Shown: positions 40,568 to 50,729, counted from the first letter of the stretch. The stretch: DNA of 64,000 nucleotides from Parahaliea mediterranea (GCF_017255185.1 NZ_JAFKCZ010000004.1:124001-188000), one strand, 5' to 3'. The notes: generated by a model from the letters alone, not told the origin. Translations and numbers: made by a program.

Positions 40568-41200
40568 ATGGCAAGGAAACGTGAGACGATGGCGACACTG
40601 ACCAGGCAATTACCCGTGGCGATGCTGCTGGCGGCTGCCGGCCTGTTGCAGGCCTGCGCTACGGCGCCGGACGCCGAAATGGAAGCTGCGGTCTCCGAGC
40701 AACCGCAAGCGGTTCCCGAGCTCACCCTCAACCTGCCCAGGCAGCGCGAGGACTGCCGCTGCGTGGTCGACGCCGCGGAGACCGAGTCCCGCGACCTGAC
40801 CTTCCTGGAGCGGGGCTACGCCGCCCTGGCCCGGGGCGAGCATATCGACGCGGTGCAGTACTTCCAGCGCTACCAGCGCCTGGAATCTTCCCCGGAAGCC
40901 GACTGGGAGGCGGCGATCGGCATCGCCTATGTCAGCATGTTGCCCGGCAGCCCGTTCTTCGACCCGGAAGCCGCGCGCACCAGCTGGGGCAGCCTGGAGG
41001 CGGCCTACAGCGGCAGCATGCAGGTGCACGAGCAGAGCCTGCTAATGCGCGACTCGCTGGAAGCCTTCATGCTGCTCGACCGGCACATCACCGCCCTGGA
41101 GGCCAGCAACGCCACCCTTCAGGAGGATCTCGCCAAGCGCGAGGAGGCCCTCAAGCGGCTGCGGGAGCTGACTCTCGGTCAGCGGGGAGCTCGACAGTAA
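40568..41200 (+). CDS. Uncharacterised lipoprotein, helical-repeat-like
   Basis: 210 residues from ATG 40568; a second in-frame ATG at 40589 is equally possible. Basic N-terminus, hydrophobic core [12 protein letters not shown] and lipobox LLQAC. The mature region is alpha-helical ([26 protein letters not shown] resembles one TPR) with a C-terminal coiled-coil ([27 protein letters not shown]). Probably anchored to the outer membrane. Its 3' end overlaps the convergent histidine kinase by about 50 bp. No specific function recognised. Confidence 0.72.
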   Translation: MARKRETMATLTRQLPVAMLLAAAGLLQACATAPDAEMEAAVSEQPQAVPELTLNLPRQREDCRCVVDAAETESRDLTFLERGYAALARGEHIDAVQYFQRYQRLESSPEADWEAAIGIAYVSMLPGSPFFDPEAARTSWGSLEAAYSGSMQVHEQSLLMRDSLEAFMLLDRHITALEASNATLQEDLAKREEALKRLRELTLGQRGARQ

Positions 41201-42680
41201 AGGTCGCGCCCTTGCCGGGTTGGCTGCGCACCGCGATATCGCCGCCCATCAACTCGCTGTAATCCCTGCAGATGGCCAGCCCCAGACCGGTGCCGCCGTA
41301 GTTGGCGCTGGTGGAGGAGTCGGCCTGTACGAAAGCGTCGAAAATCCGCGCCTGCTGCTCCTGGTCCATGCCGATGCCGGTGTCGCTCACCGCGAATTCA
41401 AACCAGCCCTCGCGACCTGGCCGCGGCCGCGCCAGCAGGCGTATGTCGCCGCCCTCGGTGAACTTGCAGGCGTTGCTGAGCAGGTTGAAAAAGATCTGGC
41501 GGAATTTGGTGGCGTCGTTGTGCAGGGGGCGGAGGGTTTCAAGCCCCTCCAGGTGCAGGCGGTTGCCGCGCTCCAGCAACAGCGGCTGCATGGAATCGCA
41601 CACCTGGCGCAGGATTTCCGCGGGGTCGAAGTCCTCGCAGTGCACCGACATCTTGCCGGTTTCGATCTTCGACAGGTCGAGGATATCGTTGATCAGTGAC
41701 AGCAGCTGGCGGCCGGAGAGCACGATTTTGTCCAGGTCGCGCTGGAACTGCTCGCGGTCGACCTCGGCGTTGTCGTCCAGTTCGTCGTGCAGCATTTCGC
41801 TGTAGCCGATAATGGCGTTGAGCGGCGTGCGCAGTTCGTGGCTGACATTGGCCAGGAAGATACTCTTGGCGGCATTGGCCTCGTCCGCCGCTTCCTTGGC
41901 CTGGCGCACGTCGTAGATGGCGTTGCGCAGTTTGTCGGCCATGTCGTTGAAGGCCTTGGCCAGATCGCCCAGTTCGCCGCTGTCGTCGATGTTATTGATG
42001 CGGTAGTTCAGCTCGCCGCTGCCGATGCGCTGGGTGCCGGTTTTCAGCCGCTTGAGCGAGCGGTTGGTGTAGCGCACCAGGAAGAAGCCCAGGGTCGCGG
42101 TGAGAAAGATCGACGCCAGGAAGCCGATCACCGTGATGCGGTCGGTGAGGGCGATGGTGCGGTCGATGATATTGGCCCGCTGCACCGCGATGAACGCCTG
42201 GCGTTGCTCCAGCTCCTTCAGCCGCTGGTTGGCCTCCAGGAAGGGGATGGGGTCGTCCATGTCGGCGCGAAAGTCCGGGTCATTGTAGTTGCGGTAGTAG
42301 GCCAGCCAGCCGTCCAGCAGGGTGTTGCTGCTCTGCCACAGCTTTTGGTAGTGGTGCTGGGTGACCTCGTGGCTGAGATCGCCCAACTGCCTGATTTTGC
42401 CGCGAACGCTGGCGATATCGGCCTCCGCCTGGGCCAGCTCCCGCGGTTCGAGCGGGTCGCTGGTGGTTTCGCGCAGGGTGGCCAGTACCAGGATCTGCTG
42501 GCGCTGGTTGTCCAGCAGCTGCTCCACCTCGGTGGAAAGCTGCGCCGCGGTGACCGAGTTGCGGTAGGCGATCATGCTCTCGTTCCGCGCGTAGCTGCCC
42601 CAGAAATGGGTGCCCACGTTGGCCGCGAACAGGATCAGGATCGTGAACAGCGATAGTGTGAGTCGGCGGCGCAGGCTCAT
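41151..42680 (-). CDS. Membrane sensor histidine kinase with HAMP domain
   Basis: 509 residues. TM1 about 9-27, a helical periplasmic sensor (about 30-180), TM2 about 183-203, HAMP (about 204-258), and a HisKA box [23 protein letters not shown] with His281 as phosphoacceptor. The HATPase domain has [15 protein letters not shown] and GTGLGLAI. It ends in VELPADRES without a receiver of its own. Starts in a 4-bp overlap with the receiver gene, which itself overlaps the cyclase gene, so all three are one operon. Confidence 0.88.
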   Translation of the reverse strand: MSLRRRLTLSLFTILILFAANVGTHFWGSYARNESMIAYRNSVTAAQLSTEVEQLLDNQRQQILVLATLRETTSDPLEPRELAQAEADIASVRGKIRQLGDLSHEVTQHHYQKLWQSSNTLLDGWLAYYRNYNDPDFRADMDDPIPFLEANQRLKELEQRQAFIAVQRANIIDRTIALTDRITVIGFLASIFLTATLGFFLVRYTNRSLKRLKTGTQRIGSGELNYRINNIDDSGELGDLAKAFNDMADKLRNAIYDVRQAKEAADEANAAKSIFLANVSHELRTPLNAIIGYSEMLHDELDDNAEVDREQFQRDLDKIVLSGRQLLSLINDILDLSKIETGKMSVHCEDFDPAEILRQVCDSMQPLLLERGNRLHLEGLETLRPLHNDATKFRQIFFNLLSNACKFTEGGDIRLLARPRPGREGWFEFAVSDTGIGMDQEQQARIFDAFVQADSSTSANYGGTGLGLAICRDYSELMGGDIAVRSQPGKGATFTVELPADRESAPAAA

Positions 42681-43051
42681 TCAGCGGAGAGCTTCTCTAT
42701 TTTGGCCAGCAGGCCAGGGAAATCGATGGGCTTGGTGGCGTAGTCGTCGCAGCCGGCCTCGAGGGCGCTGCGGCGGTCGGCTTCCATGGCGTGGGCGGTG
42801 AGGGCGATGATCGGGATGTGGCGCAGGCGCGCGTCCTCGCGGGCCCGGCGGCAGGCGGTCCATCCGTCCATCACCGGCAGGTTCATGTCCATCAGCACCA
42901 CCGCGGGAGCGGATTCCGCCATCAGTCGCAGCGCCTCGGCGCCGTCGCCGGCGGCGATCACCGCCAGCCCCGCGCGTTTCAGGCGCCGGGTCAGCATGTC
43001 GCGGTTGAGTTCGTTGTCCTCCACCAGCAGGACCGGGCGTGTCTCGCTCAT
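42677..43051 (-). CDS. Single-domain response regulator (CheY-like)
   Basis: 124 residues, receiver only. Acidic residues Glu11/Asp12, phosphoacceptor Asp55 ([13 protein letters not shown]), Thr/Ala switch in ALTAHAM, Lys107 (YATKPID). With no output domain it should act by protein contact or as a phosphate relay or sink between the kinase and the cyclase. It overlaps both neighbours by 4 bp. Confidence 0.9.
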   Translation of the reverse strand: MSETRPVLLVEDNELNRDMLTRRLKRAGLAVIAAGDGAEALRLMAESAPAVVLMDMNLPVMDGWTACRRAREDARLRHIPIIALTAHAMEADRRSALEAGCDDYATKPIDFPGLLAKIEKLSAE

Positions 43052-44493
43052 GAGTTCGCCTCCAGCAGCCGGTGCACCACCACCGGTTGGTGAATGCCCT
43101 TGACCTTCAGGCTGCGGCGATCGCCGACGGCGTAGTGGCCGCTGAGTTTTTGCAGGGTGCTGTCGGCGACCAGGATCTCGCCGCCGGCGCAGTGGTCCTC
43201 GATACGCGAGGTGACGTTCATCGGGTGCCCCACGAAGCCGTACTTGCTGCGGCGCTCGGAGCCGATATTGCCGGCGATCACGCAGCCGGTGTTGAGGGCG
43301 ATGCCGGTTTGTACCTCCGGCAGGCCCTCGGCCCGGTTCTCGGCGTTGATGCCGGCCATGGCCGCCTGCATGGCCTGGGCGCAGCGCACCGCCCGGTCGG
43401 CGTCGTCGTCGCGCTGTAGCGGGGCGCCGAACACCGCCAGGATGGCGTCGCCGAGAAACTCGTCGATGGTGCCCTGGTGGGCCATGATGATGTCGGTCAT
43501 CGCCCCCAGGTAGCGGTTGAGCATGCGCACCACCTGGGCCGGCTCCAGGTGCTCGCTCAGGGTGGTGAAACCGCGGATGTCCGACATCATGATGGTCACC
43601 TCCCGCAAGTCGCCGCCCAGCTCCAGGCCCTCAGGGCGCTCGAGGATGTCGGTGACGATCTCGTCCGACAGGTACCGCCCAAAGGTGGCGCGGATGAATT
43701 TCTCGCTGCGCTCGAGCTGCTGCCGGTAGAGTTCCTCGCGGTCGTGCCAGCGCTTGCGCTCGATGCCCGCCTTGATGCGCGCCTGCAAAAGTACCGGGTT
43801 AAAGGGTTTGAACAGGTAGTCGTCGGCGCCGGCCTCGATGCAGTCGATGATGTCTTCCATGTCCTGGTGGCCGGAGATCACGATCACCGGCGTCGCGCGC
43901 CAGTCCTCGTGCTCCTTGATGCGCCTGAGCACCTCGCGGCCGTCCATTTCCGGCATCACCAGGTCCAGCAGCACCACGTCCACGTCGGATTGCTCCAGGG
44001 TGCGCAGGGCCTCCTCGCCGCTGGCGGCGGTCACCACCAGGTGGCCGGAGCGCGCCAGGTAGCGCGCCACCAGCTCGCGGTTCTCCCGGCGGTCGTCCAC
44101 CGCGAGGATGAAGCCGGGTTCGGAGGTGATGGCGGGCCGGCGCGATACCGCCGAGGATTCCCCGCCGGCGTCGGCGGTGCGAATGGCCATCAGCAGGCGG
44201 GTCAGGCTGTCGCCCAGTTCCGCCTGGTGCGCGCCAACGTCCTCCTGCAGCATTTCGGCGTAGCCGCGGATCGCCGACAGCACGTTCATCAGGTCGTGGC
44301 GGCCCTCGCGGTCCTGGCCGCCGCCAATGACCCGTTCCAGGCGATCGGCGCTCTCGAACAGCTTGCCGAAATCCTCCCGGGCGTCGGCGTCGAGCGCGCT
44401 CTCCAGCCGGCCGTAGAATTCCCGCAGTTCGATCAGGGCGCGCAGCAGGGCGTCGCTCCAGAGGGATGAGGCCTGTGGGGAAATGCTGCTCAC
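43048..44493 (-). CDS. Class III nucleotide cyclase with receiver and orphan HisKA-like domain
   Basis: 481 residues from GTG 44493 (AGGAC upstream); an in-frame ATG at 44619 would add 42 basic, Thr/Ser-rich residues. Residues about 60-105 contain RHDLMNVLSAIRGYAEML, which aligns with a HisKA H-box (His66) although no ATPase domain follows. A receiver (about 127-245) has phosphoacceptor Asp177 and Lys229. A linker leads to a class III cyclase domain (about 290-475) with metal Asp305 (SDIRGFT) and Asp349 (FLGDAILAVFGAP). Glu346 stands where adenylate cyclases usually have the base-selecting Lys, so ATP or GTP use is uncertain. Divergent from a CRP-like regulator. Confidence 0.85.
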   Translation of the reverse strand: MSSISPQASSLWSDALLRALIELREFYGRLESALDADAREDFGKLFESADRLERVIGGGQDREGRHDLMNVLSAIRGYAEMLQEDVGAHQAELGDSLTRLLMAIRTADAGGESSAVSRRPAITSEPGFILAVDDRRENRELVARYLARSGHLVVTAASGEEALRTLEQSDVDVVLLDLVMPEMDGREVLRRIKEHEDWRATPVIVISGHQDMEDIIDCIEAGADDYLFKPFNPVLLQARIKAGIERKRWHDREELYRQQLERSEKFIRATFGRYLSDEIVTDILERPEGLELGGDLREVTIMMSDIRGFTTLSEHLEPAQVVRMLNRYLGAMTDIIMAHQGTIDEFLGDAILAVFGAPLQRDDDADRAVRCAQAMQAAMAGINAENRAEGLPEVQTGIALNTGCVIAGNIGSERRSKYGFVGHPMNVTSRIEDHCAGGEILVADSTLQKLSGHYAVGDRRSLKVKGIHQPVVVHRLLEANS

Positions 44494-44691
44494 GCGTGGT
44501 TTTGTCCTGCAGTCGGTGCCGGGTTGTGAGTATAACGAGGCGCGTGGGGGTGTGGAAACGCCGGATTGATTCGTCACAGTGGTATAGGGGCGCCGTTTTG
44601 CGCCCCCACGGGTGCGCAATCATGGGACTTTGGGGTACTATTGGCGCGTAGCTACAGGGACTAGGCTCAACACGGGGCAGGTACAGAACGC

Positions 44692-45339
44692 ATGTTGCAA
44701 CAGGTAGAAATCTTTCAGGGCTTGTCCCGGGAAGAATTGGATGCACTGGCTTCCAGCAGTACCAGCAGGTCGTTCCCCAAGAATACGGTGGTCATCCACG
44801 AGAACGATCCTGCGGATTCGCTGTTCATTATCGAGAGCGGCAAGGTCAAGGTGTATTGCAGCGACAAGAACGGCAAGGAATTCATTATGAATACCCAGGG
44901 CGCCGGCGATTACTTCGGCGAACTGGCCCTGCTGGACGACTCGGTGCGCTCCGCCTCCGTGCGCACGGTGGAGAAGTCCTCGTTCTGCATCATCTACAAG
45001 GACGACTTCAGCCGGGTGCTGGACCAGTACCCGAACATCAGTCGCCAGCTGATCCGCAATCTCGCCCAGCGGGTGCGCAAGCTCACCGCCGACGTCAAGA
45101 GCCTGGCACTGCAGGACGTGTACGGCCGGGTGGCGAACGTGCTGATGGACCTCTCCGAGGAGCGCGGCGACGGCACGCTCTATATCCCGGAAAAGCTCAC
45201 CCAGCAGGATATCGCCGACCGGGTGGGCGCCTCCCGGGAAATGGTGGCGCGCATCCTCAAGGACCTCACCATCGGCGAGTACATCCGCTTCGAGGGCCGG
45301 CATATCATAATTAATACTCGCTTACCGGCGAAATATTAG
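44692..45339 (+). CDS. CRP/FNR family transcription regulator
   Basis: 215 residues. Cyclic-nucleotide-binding domain (about 10-125) with GDYFGELALLDDSVRSASVRT, retaining the Glu and Arg-Ser-Ala that hold the cyclic phosphate in CRP. The C-helix LAQRVRKLTADVKSLAL has Leu and Thr where E. coli CRP has Thr127 and Ser128. The HTH is QQDIADRVGASREMVARILKDL (about 168-190). No N-terminal Cys cluster, so not an FNR. Divergent from the cyclase operon (198-bp shared region), suggesting it reads the cyclic nucleotide made by that enzyme. Confidence 0.88.
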   Translation: MLQQVEIFQGLSREELDALASSSTSRSFPKNTVVIHENDPADSLFIIESGKVKVYCSDKNGKEFIMNTQGAGDYFGELALLDDSVRSASVRTVEKSSFCIIYKDDFSRVLDQYPNISRQLIRNLAQRVRKLTADVKSLALQDVYGRVANVLMDLSEERGDGTLYIPEKLTQQDIADRVGASREMVARILKDLTIGEYIRFEGRHIIINTRLPAKY

Positions 45340-45509
45340 TCCTCTCCACCGGCCCGGGTGTCAATGCCGGGCCGCGCGACATTCTCCGGGAAAATTCCCC
45401 CGCGATTCGCGGCGGGCCTGCTAGGCTTAGTCTGGCGGGTCGCCTGCGGCACCCGCGACTGCCTGCGATGGCCGGCGTCGAGCCGGTATCGACAGGGGGA
45501 GGGTTCGCT

Positions 45510-45602
45510 ATGGCACAGAAGTACGATGTCGCGGAAACAGTCCTGCTCGGTACAGCCTCATTCACGGCGCTGCTGATCGTCGTCGCCTTTCTCGTTATCT
45601 AG
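45510..45602 (+). CDS. 30-residue predicted single-span membrane protein
   Basis: ATG at 45510 is preceded by a very strong GGGGGAGGG site (six bases away). The 30 residues are a short polar N-terminus (MAQKYDVAET) followed by one hydrophobic segment VLLGTASFTALLIVVAFLVI to the stop. It overlaps the 3' end of the convergent xseA by 45 bp. Too short to assign. The ribosome binding site and clean membrane helix are the evidence that it is real. Confidence 0.5.
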   Translation: MAQKYDVAETVLLGTASFTALLIVVAFLVI

Positions 45603-46976
45603 CACGGCATCCACCGTGAGTTCCAGGCGCCCCCGCGCCAGGCGCGCTTCCAGGCGCTGACCCGGCGCGACCGCCCGGGCGTCGCGGACCACTTGCTGCC
45701 CGTCGGTGGTGAGGATCGCGTAGCCGCGGTCCAGGGTGGCCAGCGGGCTTACCGAATCCAGTAGTTGGCCCAGGTGGGACAGCTGGCTGGCGGCGAGTTG
45801 CAGCTTGCGCCGCATGGCCGCCTCCAGGCGCTGCTGGAGTCCCCGCAGTTCGTCGCCCAGGCGCTGGATGCGCGGTAGCGGCGAGCGCGCCTGCAGGCGG
45901 CTCTCCAGCAGGGCGAGTTCGCCACGGCGGCGCTGTAGCTGGTGGTGCTGGGCGCGGACCAGGCGCTGCTCCAGCTCGTCCAGCCGCTGGGCCTGCTCGC
46001 GCAGCTGTTGGCCGGGGTGGCGCAGGCGCTTTTGCAGGTGTTCCAGGTGGCGCCGGGCCTCGGCCAGGTGGCGTTGCATCTGCCGTTGCAGGTTGCGCTC
46101 CAGTTGTTGCAGGCGCAGCAGCCACTCCTCGCGGTCGGGGCTGAGCAGTTCCGCTGCCGCCGAGGGGGTGGCCGCGCGCGCGTCGGCGACCATGTCGGCA
46201 ATGGTGAAATCCACCTCGTGGCCCACCGCGCTGACCACCGGCAGCGTGCTCGCGGCGATGGCCCGGGCCACCACTTCCTCGTTGAAGGCCCACAAATCTT
46301 CCAGCGAACCGCCGCCGCGGCCCACGATCAGCGCGTCCAGCGCCACCTCGCCACTGGCGGCGAGCCGGTTGGCGCGCTCGATGGCGGCGACGATTTCGCC
46401 GGCGGCGGCCTCGCCCTGCACCGCCACCGGCAGAATGTAGACTTCCATGGCCGGCCAGCGCCGCCGGAGCACGGTGAGGATGTCGTGGATGGCGGCGCCG
46501 GTGGGCGAGGTGACGACCCCCAGCCGCGCGATCTGCGCGGGCAGGGGGCGCTTGCGCGCCGGGTCGAACAGACCCTCGACCAGCAGCTTGGCCTTGAGCT
46601 GCTCGAAGGCCGCCTGCAGGGCGCCGGCCCCGGCGTGCTCCATGTGCTCCACGATCAGCTGGAACTCGCCGCGGCCCTCGTACAGCGACACCCGGCAGCG
46701 CAGCCGGATGTGGGCGCCGTTTTCGGGGCGGAAGCGCACCCGCTGGTTGCGGTTGCGGAACATCGCGCAGCGCACCTGGGCGCCGTTGTCCTTCAGCGAG
46801 AAGTACCAGTGGCCGGAGGAGGGCGCCGCGAAGTTGCTGATCTCGCCCTCCACCCAGACGAAGTCGAAGCTGGATTCCAGCAGCCGGCGCACCCGCCGGT
46901 TGAGCTCGCTGACGGTGAGGGTCTCGGGGGGGGGGCTATTGAAAGGGCTGTCGCTGCTGTCTCTGGAATAGGGCAC
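45558..46976 (-). CDS. xseA: Exodeoxyribonuclease VII large subunit
   Basis: 472 residues. OB-fold N-terminal domain (LTVSELNRRVRRLLESSFDFVWVEGEISNF), then the catalytic core with VVTSPTGAAIHDILTVLRRRWP, RGGGSLEDLWAFNEE, and SAVGHEVDFTIADMVADARAATPSAAAELL. A long coiled-coil (about 280-400) precedes LDRGYAILTTDGQQVV. With XseB it degrades ssDNA to oligonucleotides. Divergent from guaB, the usual gene order. Confidence 0.95.
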   Translation of the reverse strand: MPYSRDSSDSPFNSPPPETLTVSELNRRVRRLLESSFDFVWVEGEISNFAAPSSGHWYFSLKDNGAQVRCAMFRNRNQRVRFRPENGAHIRLRCRVSLYEGRGEFQLIVEHMEHAGAGALQAAFEQLKAKLLVEGLFDPARKRPLPAQIARLGVVTSPTGAAIHDILTVLRRRWPAMEVYILPVAVQGEAAAGEIVAAIERANRLAASGEVALDALIVGRGGGSLEDLWAFNEEVVARAIAASTLPVVSAVGHEVDFTIADMVADARAATPSAAAELLSPDREEWLLRLQQLERNLQRQMQRHLAEARRHLEHLQKRLRHPGQQLREQAQRLDELEQRLVRAQHHQLQRRRGELALLESRLQARSPLPRIQRLGDELRGLQQRLEAAMRRKLQLAASQLSHLGQLLDSVSPLATLDRGYAILTTDGQQVVRDARAVAPGQRLEARLARGRLELTVDAVLDNEKGDDDQQRRE

Positions 46977-47056
46977 GGGGGCACGGTTTCACTGTGGCTG
47001 GTGGCATGGATGCCTGTGTAGGCGCTGGCTTGTGTATTTAGTGGGCTTGACTTTTG

Positions 47057-47086
47057 TTTACCTGGGGTAGGCTGAGGATTTATAAT
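47057..47086 (+). promoter_or_regulatory. Likely guaBA promoter
   Basis: TTTACC (47057-47062) and TATAAT (47081-47086) with an 18-bp spacer, about 40 bases before the guaB start. Confidence 0.5.
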
Positions 47087-47127
47087 TTCACGTTTTTCCT
47101 CAACCCGCCAGCCGGAGAGTGTGCCCC

Positions 47128-48597
47128 ATGCTGCGAATAGCCCAGGAAGCCCTGACTTTCGACGATGTCCTGTTACTGCCGGGCTACTCCGAGGTGGTGG
47201 CGACCGATGTGTCGCTGAAAACCCGCCTTACCCGCGATATCGAGCTTAACATTCCCCTGGTGTCCGCCGCCATGGATACCGTCACCGAGGCGCGCCTGGC
47301 CATCGCCATGGCCCAGGAGGGCGGCATTGGCATCATCCACAAGAGCATGTCCATCGCCGAGCAGGCCGAGCAGGTGCGCCGGGTGAAGAAGTTCGAGAGT
47401 GGCGTGGTCAAGGACCCCATCACCATTCAGCAGAACGCGACCATCGCCGAACTCCACGAATTGACCAGCGCCAACGGCATCTCCGGCGTGCCGGTGCTGG
47501 ACGGCCCCGACCTGGTGGGCATCGTGACCCGCCGCGACGTGCGCTTCGAGTCCGACCCCAGCAAGCTGGTGTCGAGCATCATGACCCCCCGCGAGAAGCT
47601 GGTCACGGTGAAGGAGGGCGCCAGCGCCGAGGAGGTCCAGCGCCTGCTGCACCAGCACCGCATCGAGAAGATCCTGGTGGTCAACGACGACTTCGACCTG
47701 CGGGGCATGATCACCGTCAAGGACTTCGACAAGGCCGAGAGTTTCCCCCACGCCTGCAAGGATTCCTACGGGCAGCTGCGGGTGGGGGCCTCCGTGGGCA
47801 CCAGCCCCGACACCGACGATCGCGTGGCCGCCCTGGTGCGCTCGGGTGTCGACGTGCTGGTGGTGGATACCGCCCACGGCCACTCCCGCAACGTGATCGA
47901 GCGGGTGCGCAAGATCAAGGCGGACTACCCCTCGATCCAGGTGATCGGCGGCAATATCGCCACCGGCGCCGCGGCCCTGGCCCTGGCCGAGGCCGGCGCC
48001 GACGGGGTGAAGGTGGGCATCGGTCCCGGCTCCATCTGCACCACCCGCATCGTCACCGGCACCGGGGTGCCGCAGATCTCCGCCATCGCCAATGTGATCG
48101 AGGCCCTGGAGGGCCGCGACATTCCGGTGATCGCCGACGGCGGCATCCGCTTCTCCGGCGATATCGCCAAGGCGCTGGTCGCCGGCGCCCACGCGGTGAT
48201 GATGGGCAGCATGTTCGCCGGTACCGAGGAGGCCCCCGGCGAGGTGGAGCTGTACCAGGGCCGGACCTACAAGGCCTACCGCGGCATGGGTTCCCTGGGC
48301 GCCATGTCCAAGACCCAGGGCTCCTCCGACCGCTATTTCCAGGATGCCAGCAAGGGCGCCGAGAAGCTGGTGCCCGAGGGCATCGAGGGCCGCGTGCCCT
48401 ACAAGGGCCCGGTCTCCGCGATCATCCACCAGCTGATGGGCGGCGTGCGCTCGGCCATGGGTTACACCGGCAGCCGCACCATGGAAGAGATGCGCACCCG
48501 TCCCGAGTTCGTGCGGGTGACCATGGCCGGCATGTCCGAGAGCCACGTGCACGATGTCTCCATCACCAAGGAGGCGCCGAACTACCCGGTGCGCTAG
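47128..48597 (+). CDS. guaB: Inosine-5'-monophosphate dehydrogenase
   Basis: 489 residues from ATG 47128 ([23 protein letters not shown]); a GTG nine bases earlier is also in frame. The TIM barrel is interrupted by two CBS domains (about 95-205). Catalytic loop [18 protein letters not shown] with Cys near 305; [13 protein letters not shown]; flap region [15 protein letters not shown] and [11 protein letters not shown]. Oxidises IMP to XMP, the first GTP-specific step. guaA follows after a block of palindromic repeats. Confidence 0.97.
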   Translation: MLRIAQEALTFDDVLLLPGYSEVVATDVSLKTRLTRDIELNIPLVSAAMDTVTEARLAIAMAQEGGIGIIHKSMSIAEQAEQVRRVKKFESGVVKDPITIQQNATIAELHELTSANGISGVPVLDGPDLVGIVTRRDVRFESDPSKLVSSIMTPREKLVTVKEGASAEEVQRLLHQHRIEKILVVNDDFDLRGMITVKDFDKAESFPHACKDSYGQLRVGASVGTSPDTDDRVAALVRSGVDVLVVDTAHGHSRNVIERVRKIKADYPSIQVIGGNIATGAAALALAEAGADGVKVGIGPGSICTTRIVTGTGVPQISAIANVIEALEGRDIPVIADGGIRFSGDIAKALVAGAHAVMMGSMFAGTEEAPGEVELYQGRTYKAYRGMGSLGAMSKTQGSSDRYFQDASKGAEKLVPEGIEGRVPYKGPVSAIIHQLMGGVRSAMGYTGSRTMEEMRTRPEFVRVTMAGMSESHVHDVSITKEAPNYPVR

Positions 48598-48632
48598 GCA
48601 CAGCGCCCCGGCCAAACTTATAGGGGGGCATG

Positions 48633-48944
48633 GCCCCCTGTAGGGCCGAATTCATTCGGCCAGAACACGGCGCAATGAATTGCGCCCTACAAAGGGATAC
48701 ACCAACCCTGTAGGGCCGAATTCATTCGGCCAAAACACGGCGCAATGAATTGCGCCCTGCAAAGGGATACACCAACCCTGTAGGGCCGAATTCATTCGGC
48801 CAAAACACGGCGCAATGAATTGCGCCCTGCAAAGGGATACACCGACCCTGTAGGGCCGAATTCATTCTGCCAAAACACGGCGCAATGAATTGCGCCCTAC
48901 AAAGGGATACACCGATCCTGTAGGGCCGAATTCATTCGGCCACC
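48633..48944. repeat. 70-bp array of nested palindromic repeats, second sequence variant (5 units)
   Basis: TAGGGCCG starts at 48641, 48711, 48781, 48851 and 48921, exactly 70 bp apart; the last unit is a left half. Stems are GGCCGAAT/ATTCGGCC and GGCGCAAT/ATTGCGCC, with both sides of each stem changed relative to the arrays near ffh and lysS. One unit has a broken stem (ATTCTGCC). Fills the guaB-guaA gap. Confidence 0.93.
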
Positions 48945-48993
48945 AACCCCGTGGCACACGGCCGTATGAATCCGGCCACATTCAGGACCCCAG

Positions 48994-50571
48994 ATGACCA
49001 AGAACATCCACGCCAGCAGAATCCTCATCCTCGACTTCGGTTCCCAGTACACCCAGCTGATCGCCCGCCGGGTGCGGGAAGTGGGGGTGTACAGCGAAAT
49101 CCGCGCCTGGGACATGAGCGACGAGGAGATCCGTGAATTCGCGCCCAGCGGCGTCATTCTCTCCGGCGGCCCGGAATCGGTGGCGGCGGCGAATTCACCC
49201 CGCGCCCCGCAGCTGGTGTTCGAGCTGGACGTGCCGGTGCTGGGCATCTGCTACGGCATGCAGACCATGGCCGAGCAGTTCGGCGGCGGCGTGTCGCCGT
49301 CCCCCACCAGCGAGTTCGGCTACGCCCAGATCCGCCAGGTGGGCAACGGCGGCCTGCTACACGATATCCGCGATCACATCGCCGACAACGGCACCGCCCT
49401 GCTGGACGTGTGGATGAGCCACGGCGACAAGGTGGTGGAGCTGCCGCCGGGCTTCCAGGTGATCGCCGAGACCGATTCCTGCCCCATCGCCGGCATGGCG
49501 CATGAATCAAAGCCCTTCTTCGGCATCCAGTTCCACCCGGAGGTGACCCACACCCTGCAGGGTGTGCGCATCTTCGAGCATTTCGTGCTGGAGCAGTGCG
49601 GCTGTGAAGCCCTGTGGAACCCGGCCAACATCGTCGAGGACGCCATCGAGCGGGTGCGCGAGCAGGTGGGCGGCGACAAGGTGCTGCTGGGCCTGTCCGG
49701 CGGCGTGGATTCCTCGGTGGTGGCGGCGCTGCTGCACAAAGCCATCGGCGACCAGCTCACCTGCGTGTTCGTCGACAACGGCCTGTTGCGCCTGCACGAG
49801 GGCGACCAGGTGATGGAGATGTTCGCCAACAACATGGGGGTGAAGGTCATCCGCGCCGACAGGGAAGAGCTGTTCCTGGGCAAGCTGGCCGGCGTCAACG
49901 ACCCCGAGCAGAAGCGCAAGATCATCGGCAACACTTTCATCGAGGTATTCGACGAGGAAGCCGCGACCATCCGCGACGTGAAGTGGCTGGCCCAGGGCAC
50001 CATCTACCCCGACGTGATCGAGTCCGCCGGCGCCAAGACCGGCAAGGCCCATGTGATCAAGTCCCATCACAACGTGGGCGGCCTGCCCGAGGACATGGCC
50101 CTGGAGCTGGTGGAGCCCCTGCGCGAGCTGTTCAAGGACGAGGTGCGCCGCATCGGCCTCGAACTGGGCCTGCCCTACGACATGGTCTACCGCCACCCCT
50201 TCCCGGGCCCCGGCCTGGGCGTGCGCATCCTCGGCGAGGTCAAGAAACCCTACGCCGACCTGCTGCGCCGCGCCGACGCCATTTTCATCGAGGAACTGCA
50301 CGCCGCCGACTGGTATCACAAGACCAGCCAGGCCTTCGCCGTGTTCCTGCCGGTCAAGTCCGTCGGCGTGGTGGGCGACGGCCGCCGCTACGAGTACGTC
50401 ATCGCCCTGCGTGCGGTGGAGACCGTGGACTTCATGACCGCCCGCTGGGCGCACCTGCCCTACGAGCTGCTGGAGACCGTTTCCAACCGCATCATCAATG
50501 AGATTTCCGGCGTGTCGCGGGTTACCTACGATGTGAGCAGCAAGCCGCCGGCGACGATTGAGTGGGAGTGA
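48994..50571 (+). CDS. guaA: GMP synthase (glutamine-hydrolysing)
   Basis: 525 residues. Class I glutamine amidotransferase domain ([39 protein letters not shown] with nucleophile Cys, [12 protein letters not shown]) and synthetase domain with PP-loop [15 protein letters not shown], followed by [15 protein letters not shown] and the C-terminal dimerisation region ending TIEWE. Its final codons form the left junction of an inserted element: the last five codons and stop recur at 54577 with only third-position differences. Confidence 0.97.
   Translation: MTKNIHASRILILDFGSQYTQLIARRVREVGVYSEIRAWDMSDEEIREFAPSGVILSGGPESVAAANSPRAPQLVFELDVPVLGICYGMQTMAEQFGGGVSPSPTSEFGYAQIRQVGNGGLLHDIRDHIADNGTALLDVWMSHGDKVVELPPGFQVIAETDSCPIAGMAHESKPFFGIQFHPEVTHTLQGVRIFEHFVLEQCGCEALWNPANIVEDAIERVREQVGGDKVLLGLSGGVDSSVVAALLHKAIGDQLTCVFVDNGLLRLHEGDQVMEMFANNMGVKVIRADREELFLGKLAGVNDPEQKRKIIGNTFIEVFDEEAATIRDVKWLAQGTIYPDVIESAGAKTGKAHVIKSHHNVGGLPEDMALELVEPLRELFKDEVRRIGLELGLPYDMVYRHPFPGPGLGVRILGEVKKPYADLLRRADAIFIEELHAADWYHKTSQAFAVFLPVKSVGVVGDGRRYEYVIALRAVETVDFMTARWAHLPYELLETVSNRIINEISGVSRVTYDVSSKPPATIEWE
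50554..50569 (+). other. attL-like junction at guaA 3' end
   Basis: ACGATTGAGTGGGAGT, the codons for T-I-E-W-E and first stop base. Paired with 54577-54592 (ACAATCGAGTGGGAAT): 13 of 16 identical, and the three differences are silent third-codon positions. Confidence 0.75.
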
Positions 50572-50640
50572 CTGGAATTCGTAACTAATTGATTTTCAAC
50601 AGTAAAAATATCAAAATTGATAATGTAGTCTGTATCATCA

Positions 50641-50729
50641 ATGGTATTTTTCATGGTATTTTCAGCTGCGTTTGTGAAGAAAAGCAGCAATACCATGAGT
50701 GTAAGGTTGGCGTAATCATGGTATCAGCG
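50641..50729. repeat. Left-end ATGGTATT motifs (candidate integrase arm sites)
   Basis: ATGGTATTTTTCATGGTATT at 50641-50660, an inverted AATACCAT near 50690, and ATGGTATC near 50720. The first 20 bp are repeated exactly at 54503-54522 near the right junction. The 50572-50833 stretch otherwise holds no gene. Confidence 0.6.
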
